Shown here piece by piece: positions 16,878 to 25,144 of a stretch of 39,369 bases of DNA. Each line of letters opens with the position of its first letter. Within the stretch, counting starts at the first letter, position 1. The stretch lies in the NCBI RefSeq assembly GCF_000731095.1, contig NZ_JMTZ01000037.1, forward strand, positions 1-39,369, in the 5' to 3' direction. The notes beneath the pieces were generated by a model. The model did no database searches. It had not been told where the DNA came from and saw only the letters and a list, made by a program, of their open reading frames with translations. The DNA comes from Lysobacter antibioticus (GTDB lineage: Bacteria > Pseudomonadota > Gammaproteobacteria > Xanthomonadales > Xanthomonadaceae). A program made the translations under genes and the position numbers.

Positions 16878-19384
16878 CGCCCACCTCCGACGAAGATCGA
16901 GAGCTTGCCGTGCTCGGGATAGTTGGGGTCGTTGTCGAGGCGCGCGATCTCGTGCGCGCCCAAGCGCAGGATGCCGTCCTCGAGTTCGCGGTTGGCGGCC
17001 GCGTACAGGCGTTGCAGGCGGATCACGCGGGCGCATTCCACGCCGGTCACCGCCATCGCTTCGGCCACCAGTGCGCTGGCCCGCAGGCTGTGGCCGAAGC
17101 TCAAACGATCGGGGTGGAAATAACCCGGCTGGCCGTCGCGGCGGCGACCGGCGCCGAAGCGTTCGAGCAGTGCGGCCTTGATCGCGCCGCGCTCGTAGCC
17201 GGGCAGGGCACAGACTTCCAGGCTCAGTTCGATCGGCACGTACACCGCCGTTTCCACATGCAGGTCGTGGCCCATGCGGCGCACGCGGTGCAGGGCCGTT
17301 TCGACCTCGCCGATCAACTCGGCGTCGGCCGGCACGCGACCGTACGGGTCCAGGGCCACGTCGGCTTCGTACCAACTGCCGGTCCAGACCAGTTCGCTGG
17401 CGGCGCGCTGCACGCGCAGATCGCGTTCGGCCAGGCGCGCGTAATCGTCGGCGGTGATCGCGCGCAGGCGTTGCTTGCGGAACGCGCCGGGCGCCAGCAA
17501 GCGCGCCTGCGCCAGCGGCTCGGGGTCGATGCCGCCTCGCGCCGGCAGCGGATTGTCGACGCGCACCTGCAAGCCGCTCCATTCGCCGCGCAGATGCACG
17601 CGGTTGATGCCGTGGGCGCCGACGTTGCCGGCGCTGCCGTTACCGAGCCGGTAGCGGGCGGCGAAGCGTCGGCCCGGCTCCGGGCGCTTGCCGAGGTCGT
17701 CGTCGCCGAAGCGCAGATGGGCCAGGCCCTGGTTGTCGATCTCCACGACCACATGGCGGTCCTCGTCGCCGCTGCCGAGCAGATCGAACACCGGCGTCCA
17801 CGAACCGCCCTCGTCATCGTCCAGCCGCAATGAAGGCAATGCTTCGCGCGGATCCTGATCGAGGCTGGCGGACGCAGCGCGACTGGCGGCCGGCATCTGG
17901 GTGCGATGGGTCAGAGGCGCATCGGGCAGGTGCCAATGGAAGCGGCCGGGCCGTTGCACGAGTTCCGACGGTTGGCCCTCGCATTCGCATTCGGCCTGGC
18001 CGTGTGCCTCGGGCACCGTGCCCAGGTCGAGGGGGCCGGCGCGACGGCCGTGGTCGGCCAGGACCACGTTGCCGAGCGCCATCGACACTTCGCGCAGACG
18101 CGCGCAGCCCGGCGCAGGGCCGAGCGCGCTGAGGCACAGCGCGAACGGCAGCGCGTCGTCGACATGCCATTGCACCCGCAGCAGAGGCATCGGCCGTGGG
18201 TCGTCGGGACCGGTGGGATAAAGCGTGTCCTCGATCGCCTCGACCCGGGTCAGCCGCACCGGCCAGACATGGGACGGATCGGCATCCGCCTCGAGTCCGC
18301 TGCGCGGCCCCAGCACTTCCTTCAACAACAGCACGTCGCCGGCCTTCAGCTCCAGCGCGCGTGTCTCGCCTTGCGATTGCGCCCATGCGTCGCGCAACAC
18401 CGCCGCCGTAGCACCGCGCGGCAGGCAGCAGTCGTCGCGGCCCCAGTCGTAGAACGCGATGCGGTTGTGCGCGCTGCGCAGGGCGATCGAGCCTGAGTCG
18501 CCACTGGTCAGCGGCAGGAAACTGTCGTAGCGGCCGTGATCGTCGGACGCGAGCGTGCGCATGGCTTCGTCGCCGAGCAACGGCGGCACCGGCGCATCGA
18601 CGGCGATGCCGCTGAGGAAGGTGATGTCGGCGACCGCCACATCGAGATCCTGCGAGGTTTCGATGGCGACCCAGGCGCGGGCATTGCAGCCTTCGTGCAG
18701 GCGATAGTCGACCAGGCGCGCGTGCCGGCGCACCGAGATGCGTTGGCGCGCGGTGTCGAGATAGGCCTCGGTCGCGACCGCGTCCTGGTAGTAGCTCAGG
18801 TAATCGCCGGCATAGGCCAGCAGTTCGATCAAGGTGACGCCGAGATCGGGCACATGCTCCGGGTTCCAGTCGGGCGAAACCAGTGCGAGCCGGTCCTGGA
18901 TCAGGCGACGGAAACTGGCGTAGTCCTTGGCCAGGTACGACAACGCGGGTTCGTTCGGCGGTTCCTCGATGCAGGCCGGAGCCGCCGCGCAATCCAGGTC
19001 GGACGGGCAGCCGGCCTTGAAGGAGAACTCGGCGCTGGCGTACATCGGGTCCAGCCCCTCGATGTCGAGCAGGCGCAAGCGGTAACGCGAATGGTCGCCT
19101 CGGCGATCGAGACCTACCGTCAACCAATCGTCGACATCGGGTTCTCCGCTGGGGTGAGGGTCGACGTCGACGATGCCGATGTCGACGATGCGGGTGCCGC
19201 CTTCGATGCGCAGATGGCGCAGCAGCCCGGGACCGTCCTCGCCGAGCTCGGGCGGCAGCTTGCCGAGAAAATAGACGTGCAGTTCGAGCTGGTCGGCGGA
19301 GACTTCGACGAAGTCCAGGCCGACCCGTCCGCCGAAGGCGCGGACATCCTGGCGGCGCGGATCGTTGCAGCATGAAAGAGTCAT
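16874..19384 (-). CDS. eCIS baseplate wedge protein, gp6/J-type (first copy, Afp11-like)
   Basis: An 836-residue putative baseplate assembly protein. The family signature lies near residues 175-230 (LGVTLIELLAYAGDYLSYYQ, VATEAYLDTARQRISVRRHA, ARLVDYRL), with a baseplate-J-like C-terminal half (NPLPARGGIDPEPLAQA, ITADDYARLAERDLRVQRA). By homology it forms the inner baseplate wedge with gp25. A CC pair lies at the N-terminus (residues 5-6). The start is 19 bp after the gp25 gene, and the stop overlaps the next ATG. Confidence 0.9.
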   Translation of the reverse strand: MTLSCCNDPRRQDVRAFGGRVGLDFVEVSADQLELHVYFLGKLPPELGEDGPGLLRHLRIEGGTRIVDIGIVDVDPHPSGEPDVDDWLTVGLDRRGDHSRYRLRLLDIEGLDPMYASAEFSFKAGCPSDLDCAAAPACIEEPPNEPALSYLAKDYASFRRLIQDRLALVSPDWNPEHVPDLGVTLIELLAYAGDYLSYYQDAVATEAYLDTARQRISVRRHARLVDYRLHEGCNARAWVAIETSQDLDVAVADITFLSGIAVDAPVPPLLGDEAMRTLASDDHGRYDSFLPLTSGDSGSIALRSAHNRIAFYDWGRDDCCLPRGATAAVLRDAWAQSQGETRALELKAGDVLLLKEVLGPRSGLEADADPSHVWPVRLTRVEAIEDTLYPTGPDDPRPMPLLRVQWHVDDALPFALCLSALGPAPGCARLREVSMALGNVVLADHGRRAGPLDLGTVPEAHGQAECECEGQPSELVQRPGRFHWHLPDAPLTHRTQMPAASRAASASLDQDPREALPSLRLDDDEGGSWTPVFDLLGSGDEDRHVVVEIDNQGLAHLRFGDDDLGKRPEPGRRFAARYRLGNGSAGNVGAHGINRVHLRGEWSGLQVRVDNPLPARGGIDPEPLAQARLLAPGAFRKQRLRAITADDYARLAERDLRVQRAASELVWTGSWYEADVALDPYGRVPADAELIGEVETALHRVRRMGHDLHVETAVYVPIELSLEVCALPGYERGAIKAALLERFGAGRRRDGQPGYFHPDRLSFGHSLRASALVAEAMAVTGVECARVIRLQRLYAAANRELEDGILRLGAHEIARLDNDPNYPEHGKLSIFVGGGR

Positions 19385-19403
19385 GACGGAATCCCTGCCT
19401 CGG

Positions 19404-19760
19404 TCAGATCGCGCGGGTGAAGCGCGCGCTTTGCTCTTCGCGGGTGCGCAGCAGCACGTAACTCAGCTCGACGGTCAATGCGGCGTCCTGCGCGCTGACC
19501 TGCAAGGCGCGCACTTCGATCACGTCCTGCAACCAGCGTTGCAGCGCCGCCTGCAAGGTGAATTGCACGGTCGCGGCCAACTCGGGGCTGTTGCCGGCGA
19601 ATACCAACTGCAACAGCCCGCTGCCGAAGTCGGGCCGGTTGACCCGTTCGCCGGCCTGGGTGAACACCAGTTGCTCGATCATGTCGCGCACATGGCCGGC
19701 ATGATCGGTGGCGGCGCTGCGGCCGCGGCCGTCGACATGGAAAGGAAAGTCCAGATGCAT
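19404..19760 (-). CDS. eCIS baseplate wedge protein, gp25/GPW family (Afp9-like)
   Basis: A 118-residue GPW/gp25 protein of typical length. It shows the family pattern: an HVRDMIEQLVFTQAGERVNR segment (about residues 22-41), then FGSGLLQLVFAG, and a beta-rich C-terminus. gp25-type proteins connect the baseplate wedges to the first sheath ring in contractile tails, R-type pyocins, T6SS and eCIS. The gap to the PAAR gene is 28 bp, and the two gp6/J genes follow. Confidence 0.92.
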   Translation of the reverse strand: MHLDFPFHVDGRGRSAATDHAGHVRDMIEQLVFTQAGERVNRPDFGSGLLQLVFAGNSPELAATVQFTLQAALQRWLQDVIEVRALQVSAQDAALTVELSYVLLRTREEQSARFTRAI

Positions 19761-19788
19761 GGCGATTCTCCGGCTAGTGCTGCAGCGG

Positions 19789-20148
19789 CTACATCGCGAA
19801 CACGCGGGCCTGCATGGCGCCGACGATCGGCGCGCCCTGCGGGATCTGTTCGGCGCTCTGGCAGATGCCCGGGGCCGGCCCGGGCGCCGGCGTCAGCATC
19901 GCCGGCAAGCCCATGACGGTGACCCGCGCGCTCGGCATCGACCAGCGCACGGTGACGCAGGGCTGTGGCTTGCCGTTAGGCAGGGTGAAGGGACAGCCGG
20001 CGACGACGATGGTCGGCGCGCCCGGCGGGATCGTCGCTACCGGTTGCCCCATCACCAGCACGCGCGTCTGCACCGGCGCGATCTTGGCCTGACCGACCGC
20101 GTGCTGGCAGGTCATGACGGCGTTGGCGTGCAACAGATATCCAGGCAT
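19789..20148 (-). CDS. eCIS spike tip, PAAR-like (Afp10-like)
   Basis: A 119-residue PAAR-like protein rich in Gly, Pro and short beta strands. It begins MPGYLLHANAVMTC and contains VLVMGQPVAT and VTVMGLPAM, typical of the beta-arch tip that caps the spike trimer. It lies 10 bp after the OB-fold spike gene and before gp25, matching Afp8-10 order. Cysteines and histidine (C14, H16, others) could bind the tip metal ion found in PAAR proteins; this is inferred. Confidence 0.85.
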   Translation of the reverse strand: MPGYLLHANAVMTCQHAVGQAKIAPVQTRVLVMGQPVATIPPGAPTIVVAGCPFTLPNGKPQPCVTVRWSMPSARVTVMGLPAMLTPAPGPAPGICQSAEQIPQGAPIVGAMQARVFAM

Positions 20149-20158
20149 GGCCGCGTCC

Positions 20159-20701
20159 TCAGGTGATCGCCATAGCGACTTTGTTGAAGGTGATGGTCGG
20201 CCCGACCAGGTAGATCGAGGCGCCTTTGCCGTTGTCGATGTAGATGCCGCTGTCGTTGACCACCAACATCGCGCCGGTGGTGCTCTTGAGCACGATGCCG
20301 CCGGTGATCGGCGTAGGCGGCATGTCGCTGACCATGAGCATGTTCTGCAGCAAGGACTGGATGACGATGTTGGGATCGGCCGGATTGCCGAGCTTGGCCA
20401 TGGCCGGCGGATCGGCGCTGGTGTCGAAGCGACAGCCCAGCCACACCGGCTTGTTGACGTCGCCGTGTTCGAACATCAGCCACACGCCGGCGCCGACCGG
20501 CGGTACCGCGTACACGCCCATGCCCGGGCCGGGCGGCCCGGACAGCGGCGTGCAGGGCTCGGCCCAAGTGGTCGGCACGAAGCCGGCCACGTCGACCGCG
20601 GTCAGCAGCAGCCGGCCGCGGAACTCGGGATCGGTGTTCATGGCGACCGTGCCCCGGTAAATGCCCGGATACAGTCGTACGCCGCTGGATCCGTCGCTCA
20701 T
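20159..20701 (-). CDS. eCIS spike protein, gp5/VgrG-type OB-fold and beta-helix
   Basis: A 180-residue protein. Residues about 9-90 fit the OB-fold of gp5/VgrG spikes (YPGIYRGTVAMNTDPEFRGR, then VGAGVWLMFEHGDVNKPVWLG). The C-terminus (IVLKSTTGAMLVVNDSGIYI and after) has the alternating pattern of a short beta-prism or helix. The hub function is encoded separately just upstream with an ATGA overlap. Together the two equal the fused Afp8/VgrG protein of other systems. Confidence 0.87.
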   Translation of the reverse strand: MSDGSSGVRLYPGIYRGTVAMNTDPEFRGRLLLTAVDVAGFVPTTWAEPCTPLSGPPGPGMGVYAVPPVGAGVWLMFEHGDVNKPVWLGCRFDTSADPPAMAKLGNPADPNIVIQSLLQNMLMVSDMPPTPITGGIVLKSTTGAMLVVNDSGIYIDNGKGASIYLVGPTITFNKVAMAIT

Positions 20702-21825
20702 ATCGGCACCTTCGGAGTCAGGGAAATCAGCCCGTCGCGGCTGAGCTCGAAGTTCTGCTTGAATTCGCCGCGCTTGATCTTGTGGGTCACGCTGTCGACG
20801 TAGTAGAGACCGTCGTAGGCCAGCCCGGCGCCGCGCACGCCGACCATCAGCTTCGAGCGCAACACATGGCCGTAGCGCAACACGTCGAGCGAACCGCTGA
20901 CGGTGATCGCATTGGCCGCGCCTTTGAGCATGCGGCCGAGCATCTTCTTGAGGGTGAACTCGGTCGAGTCGCCGCCGGTGTCGTGCGACATCACCATCTT
21001 CAGCGGCGGCGTCGGCCGTGCGCCGAGCGGGAGCTGGAAGATGTTCACCGACGGGATCGGAATCACCAGCGGCAGGCGCCCGGTGATCGGGTCGTGGACG
21101 TTGACCAGCAAGGTCTCTTTGGCCAGGCCGTCGAGCTGGAAACTCATCGACTCGACGTTGGTGTGCGCATCCATGTTGATGCTCAATGCCGGTTGCGGCA
21201 CCGGGATGCGGATGTTCGGCCCGAGATAGGCGATGCTTTGCCCGGGCAGGGGGCCCGGTTCGACGTAGAAGACGAAGCCGCTGTCGTCGGCGATCTTCTT
21301 CAGGTGCTCCAGGTCGGTGCCGTTCTGCGCTTCGATCTTCTTGGTCATGATCGGCTGTTCGGGGATGAACGGCGGGATCACGATCGGCACGATGCCGAGT
21401 CCGGCGTATCGGGCCAGGATCTGGTAGGCCTGTACGGTCGAAGACATGTTGGGATAGGGCAGGGCCAGTTCGACCAGGTCCATCGCGGTGCTCAGATCGT
21501 CGCCGGTGATGGTCAGCACCGACTGCCCCGGTTCGCTGCTCGGCGCGAGCTCCTGCCGCGTCACCAGGCCGTCCATCAGCACGTGCGGGAATCCGCCCAG
21601 CGTGACCATGACCACCACGCGGGTGGTGATCGGGTCGAAATAGCCGGCCGGCAGCAAGGTGGTCAACAGCATCGAGTCCTTGCCGACGCCGAAGCTGAGC
21701 TGGAACCCGCTCTTATCCTTGCCGCTGGTGATCTCGACGCTCTGCAACGCATCCACGACCGCGCGCGGCGCCGGCACCGGCACCGCCGGCCCGATCATCA
21801 GCGTCAGGTGGATGCCCTGGACCAT
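20698..21825 (-). CDS. eCIS hub protein, gp27/phage GpD-like (N-terminal part of Afp8)
   Basis: A 375-residue late-control gene D/gp27-like hub. The pattern of beta-barrel hub domains is visible: VEITSGKDKSGFQLSFGVGK early, LMDGLVTRQELAPSSEPGQ, TITGDDLSTAMDL, and a C-terminal barrel ending YYVDSVTHKIKRGEFKQNF. In contractile systems the trimeric hub sits between inner tube and spike. The ATG is 4 bp after the LysM-like gene, and the spike ATG overlaps its stop. Confidence 0.87.
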   Translation of the reverse strand: MVQGIHLTLMIGPAVPVPAPRAVVDALQSVEITSGKDKSGFQLSFGVGKDSMLLTTLLPAGYFDPITTRVVVMVTLGGFPHVLMDGLVTRQELAPSSEPGQSVLTITGDDLSTAMDLVELALPYPNMSSTVQAYQILARYAGLGIVPIVIPPFIPEQPIMTKKIEAQNGTDLEHLKKIADDSGFVFYVEPGPLPGQSIAYLGPNIRIPVPQPALSINMDAHTNVESMSFQLDGLAKETLLVNVHDPITGRLPLVIPIPSVNIFQLPLGARPTPPLKMVMSHDTGGDSTEFTLKKMLGRMLKGAANAITVSGSLDVLRYGHVLRSKLMVGVRGAGLAYDGLYYVDSVTHKIKRGEFKQNFELSRDGLISLTPKVPI

Positions 21826-21829
21826 GGCT

Positions 21830-22153
21830 TTATTCCCGTGCCGGCGGCGGCACGCCGTCGGGCAAGGTGATGCGCACGCGTTCGCCGACCGTGTCGGTGA
21901 GCTCGTCGGGGTGCATCACGCCGTTCGCATCGCACAAGCGCCAGAACGCTTCGGAATCGCCGAGCTCGCGCGCGGCGACGAGGTCGGGGCGTTCGCCTTC
22001 GACCACCGTGTGTTCGTGCAAGGTGACGAAGCCGTCCAGCGGCGGCAGGAATCGCCGTTGCAGATAGGGCACGACCGTGCCGTCCTCGCCGACCCGCATG
22101 GCCACCGGCACCGCGTGGTAGCGGCTGCCGGGAGGAAAGTCGTAGTTCGCCAT
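21830..22153 (-). CDS. Small LysM/gpX-like tail adaptor (C-terminal part of Afp7)
   Basis: A 107-residue protein. The central segment HEHTVVEGERPDLVAARELG followed by AFWRLCDANGVMHPDEL fits the LysM-like fold of phage tail protein X and the LysM part of Afp7. It probably helps join the tube to the hub. AAGGAG lies 6 bases before ATG 22153, and the gap after the CIS-tube gene is 66 bp, the largest between the core structural genes. Confidence 0.8.
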   Translation of the reverse strand: MANYDFPPGSRYHAVPVAMRVGEDGTVVPYLQRRFLPPLDGFVTLHEHTVVEGERPDLVAARELGDSEAFWRLCDANGVMHPDELTDTVGERVRITLPDGVPPPARE

Positions 22154-22219
22154 CGCCGTCTCCTTCGTCGTTGCAGCGGATCGAAATCCGCGTCGTCCTG
22201 GTCGATCTCCCGCTCGCGG

Positions 22220-22873
22220 TCAGAACACGCCTGGAATGCCGAGGGCGCGGAAATCCGCGCCGATCGCCTGCGCCGCGAGGCGCTCCTTGCTCAGCAGGTA
22301 GCTCATGAACAAGCCGCCGCCTTTGCTGTCGAACCCGATGTCGTCGATGCTGAGCACGCGCAGGCCTATGCTGAGCTTGGCCCTGATCGGGTTCAGCGAT
22401 ACATCGAAGGCCTCCTCGGTGATGCTCAGCTCGGTGATGCGCACCGGCGCGATCCGGTTGGGGCCGAACACGAATACCGACAGCGGCGCCAACGCCGGGG
22501 CTATTTCCAGCGAGCCGGTCGCCGCGATCGCATTGGCCGCGAACAGGTCGCCGCTGGCAGGGTGGACCAGCGCTTCGATCGCGGCGATCTGCGGATGCAG
22601 GCCGCTCAGCGTGGACGACACCTGACCGGCCTCGAGGGCATCGCTGGCGTCGATCTCGGCTTCGAGCTTGATCGTTTCCGCCGGCGGCCCCTTCAAGCGC
22701 AGCGCTTCCGAACGATCGCCGGATTCGCCGCCGATGCCCTTGATCTGCAGGCTGCGGGTCATGCTGTCGGGGTTGTACTGCAGGCCGATGATGCGGATTA
22801 CGTTGCCGCTCGTGGGGTCGAGCAGGACCAGGCCGCCGCGCAGCAGTTTCGGTGATCGTGGGTATCCGCTCAT
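22220..22873 (-). CDS. CIS-tube N-terminal-domain protein (Afp7-type tube adaptor)
   Basis: A 217-residue protein starting MSGYPRSPKLLRGGLVLLDP and continuing with IRIIGLQYNPDSMTRSL. This matches the contractile injection system tube/adaptor family, whose motif is a conserved QYNP near residue 32. It stacks between inner tube and hub. In Afp and related systems this domain is fused to LysM; here the LysM-like part is a separate gene directly downstream. The gap from the preceding gene is 24 bp. Confidence 0.87.
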   Translation of the reverse strand: MSGYPRSPKLLRGGLVLLDPTSGNVIRIIGLQYNPDSMTRSLQIKGIGGESGDRSEALRLKGPPAETIKLEAEIDASDALEAGQVSSTLSGLHPQIAAIEALVHPASGDLFAANAIAATGSLEIAPALAPLSVFVFGPNRIAPVRITELSITEEAFDVSLNPIRAKLSIGLRVLSIDDIGFDSKGGGLFMSYLLSKERLAAQAIGADFRALGIPGVF

Positions 22874-22897
22874 CGTCTGGTTTCCCTTTCGGCCCGA

Positions 22898-23689
22898 TCA
22901 GAAATCTCTACTGAAGAACGGGAAAATCGGCGTCCTGATATCGTTGGGGTGGTGGACTTTCCATTCCGATTGCATGCGGTCCATGACGTTCGGGTTCTCG
23001 CGCGCGTTGAGCTGGTCGGCCTGCAGGCGCAGCCCCAGATTGAGCAAGTCGAGGTTGAGCGGGCCCAAGCGCAATCGCTCCGGCATGCCGATCGTGCGCA
23101 TCAGCTCGGACGATCGTTGCGCCTCGGCGACGAAGGAATCCGCATCGCGCGAGCCGAAGTAGCTGCCGCGGGCGCTATAGGCGCGGCGGATGCCGAGCCA
23201 ATCGATACGAGAGTTCATATCGGTCGATGGCGGTCGCCAGAAATTCGGGTCCAGGCCGCTCAGCGGAGCCATCGGTCCGAACTGCGCCTGCAACGGTAAC
23301 CGCAGCGGCATCAATGACGGTGCCGGTACCGGAGGAGTAAGGGACGTCGCCGGCAGCGGGGGCGACAAGCGCAGCGGCGGCACCAGCGAAAGGCGCGGAA
23401 AGCGCGGGCGCGGCGAGAGCAGGGACGGCGGCTGCAGGACGAAAGACGGCACCTGCGGAATCGTGGCGGTGTCATCGGGCTCGGCGCGTGCGCTTTGAGG
23501 CGCGGCTTGCGGTGCGACTTGCGGCGCGTATGCGTTGATTCGCGCGAAGTCCACGCCTGCCGATGGCCGCGCGTGGGGTAGACGCTGGCTGGACTCGTGG
23601 GTGGCCGCCAGGTTCAGGCCCGCGGAGGCCCGCACCGCGGTAACGGAGTTTTTTCGGCGTAGGCGAGGATGAAGGCCATGGCGCTCCAT
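22898..23689 (-). CDS. Unrecognised proline-rich protein in the eCIS operon (MERHG start)
   Basis: I do not recognise this 263-residue protein. Residues about 35-150 are Pro/Leu/Ala/Ser-rich with PPL-, PSL- and PRF-type repeats, probably extended or disordered. The last roughly 100 residues (from NSRIDWLGIRRAYSARG) look folded and charged. No signal peptide or membrane segment is seen. It begins MERHG, like the gene before it (MERHA), and its ATG overlaps that gene's stop (TGATG) with GAGGAA 7 bases upstream. It lies directly before the tube-adaptor genes. It might be cargo, a linker or a divergent tape measure; none is demonstrated. Confidence 0.8.
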   Translation of the reverse strand: MERHGLHPRLRRKNSVTAVRASAGLNLAATHESSQRLPHARPSAGVDFARINAYAPQVAPQAAPQSARAEPDDTATIPQVPSFVLQPPSLLSPRPRFPRLSLVPPLRLSPPLPATSLTPPVPAPSLMPLRLPLQAQFGPMAPLSGLDPNFWRPPSTDMNSRIDWLGIRRAYSARGSYFGSRDADSFVAEAQRSSELMRTIGMPERLRLGPLNLDLLNLGLRLQADQLNARENPNVMDRMQSEWKVHHPNDIRTPIFPFFSRDF

Positions 23690-24324
23690 CAGCGGGTTCC
23701 TCGCCGCGGCGGGAAATCGAATTTTGTCTCGAATTGAAAGTCGTGGCCCTCGCCTTCGTCCTTAAGCTCGTCTTGAGCCTGTTGAAACAGCTCTGTCCTG
23801 CCCGACGGCCCGAACATGTGGAGAGGGTCGGGGTCCAGGCCCGGATCCTGGTCGAACAGGGTAGTGACGAACGACCACAGCCATTCCGCCTTCGGACCTA
23901 ACTTGGGAACAAGCGATTCGGGGCCCGGCAAGCGGCTGAGGTCGACACGAGGAACCTCCAGCCGCGGCGGAGACTCGGGCCCTTCCACCCACGTCGGCAA
24001 TTTGTTCTGCGGTGAGGGCAGCGGCAGCTTCAGCTTTTTTCTTGGCCAGGCCGACAGCGCTGGCTTGAACGGCGAGCGCGGTTTGGTCAAGGGCGCGATC
24101 AGCGACATATGGGCGGGCAAACGCATTCGGCCGGACTGTGAAGAGACCGGCTGCATCAGGTCGGCGGAATCGATCCGGACCTGGGAGCGCGGCATGCGCG
24201 CCACGATTTGCGACGCATCAGAGGGGGTTTTTTGCTCGGTGTCGTTCGGGCGCAAGGCGAACGGACTGGCCGCCGCCGAGTTCGCGGGTTTGAGCAGGCT
24301 GCGTTCGATGGCGTGGCGTTCCAT
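23689..24324 (-). CDS. Unrecognised Pro/Lys-rich protein in the eCIS operon (MERHA start)
   Basis: An unrecognised 211-residue protein. The N-terminal half is Ser/Pro/basic-rich (VARMPRSQVRIDSADL, PRKKLKLPLPSPQNK) and probably disordered. A hydrophobic aromatic segment (EWLWSFVTTLFDQDPGLD, about residues 147-164) follows, then an acidic C-terminus. The ATG at 24324 was chosen because GAGGGG lies 6 bases upstream; another in-frame ATG at 24348 would add eight residues but has a poor site. Its stop overlaps the next ATG. Position between DUF4157 and the tube adaptor suggests an accessory or cargo role; this is inference. Confidence 0.75.
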   Translation of the reverse strand: MERHAIERSLLKPANSAAASPFALRPNDTEQKTPSDASQIVARMPRSQVRIDSADLMQPVSSQSGRMRLPAHMSLIAPLTKPRSPFKPALSAWPRKKLKLPLPSPQNKLPTWVEGPESPPRLEVPRVDLSRLPGPESLVPKLGPKAEWLWSFVTTLFDQDPGLDPDPLHMFGPSGRTELFQQAQDELKDEGEGHDFQFETKFDFPPRRGTR

Positions 24325-24430
24325 CAGTCGCCCCTCAATAAGCCGCATACTTGGCTTCTGCGCGGGTGGGCGCAGTCGCAGGCCGAAAACGCTGCATGCG
24401 ACGGTCGCGGCATGGTCGCTGCGGGCGGTT

Positions 24431-25144
24431 TCACGACACCGACTCCAAGGCGTCCAGCGCTTGCCTGGCGCGTTCGACCACGGCCGCCTGCGGATGCTGG
24501 GTCAGGGCGCGGATTTGTACCCGCGCGGCATCGCGCATCGCGAACAATTCGGCGAGCGCCGGTTCGCGACGTTCGATCGGACCATCGAAGACTTCCTGCG
24601 CGAGGGTGGCCGCGGTCGCCGCGACGGCGGCGTCGTCGCGTTCGAGGAGGAACGACAGCGTCAGTTCCAGCGGCGTCGCGTGCGTCAGGTCGAGCGCGCC
24701 GTCCTCGCTCGTCGCCAGCTTCAGGGCGCGCCGGCAGGTCAGCGTCAACAGATCGTGCTCGCCGTCGGCGATGGAGCGGCGGCTGTTCTCGAGGGCGACG
24801 AACTGGTTCAGCAGCAAACTCTGGCGCCATGGCGTGTCGGCCGCGACGACGACCAGGCCGATCGGGCCGCCTACATCGGGTACGCCGGCGCAAGGGTCGG
24901 CCAGCGTCGTGCCGCTGCCGGCCAGGGTGGCATGGAACGCGAAACCTGCCGGGCGTTGCTTGGCGCGGTCGCCGCCCACGGCCAGATGCAGGCGGCCCGG
25001 GCCTTCGACCTCGATGAAGTAGTGCAGCGCTATCGGCGCTCCGGCAAGCAGGAGGGTACTGGCGACGCGCAGACCTGCGCGCACGCGCAGCCCCTCGACC
25101 TCGAACGATTGCAGCGCTTCGTGCTGTTCGGATCGCATGTTCAT
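24431..25144 (-). CDS. Unrecognised eCIS-operon protein, 237 aa
   Basis: I do not recognise this family. The first roughly 150 residues look like a beta-sandwich with alternating hydrophobics (for example ALHYFIEVEGPGRLHLAVGG). The last roughly 75 are alpha-helical and Ala/Glu-rich (AATAATLAQEVFDG, ALAELFAMRDAARVQIRAL), resembling a repeat-like helical pair. No signal peptide is present. ATG 25144 overlaps the DUF4157 gene stop (ATGA), indicating coupling; a second ATG two codons on is possible. Coupling to the DUF4157 gene suggests a partner, such as a chaperone or immunity-like protein, but nothing in the sequence proves it. Confidence 0.8.
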   Translation of the reverse strand: MNMRSEQHEALQSFEVEGLRVRAGLRVASTLLLAGAPIALHYFIEVEGPGRLHLAVGGDRAKQRPAGFAFHATLAGSGTTLADPCAGVPDVGGPIGLVVVAADTPWRQSLLLNQFVALENSRRSIADGEHDLLTLTCRRALKLATSEDGALDLTHATPLELTLSFLLERDDAAVAATAATLAQEVFDGPIERREPALAELFAMRDAARVQIRALTQHPQAAVVERARQALDALESVS

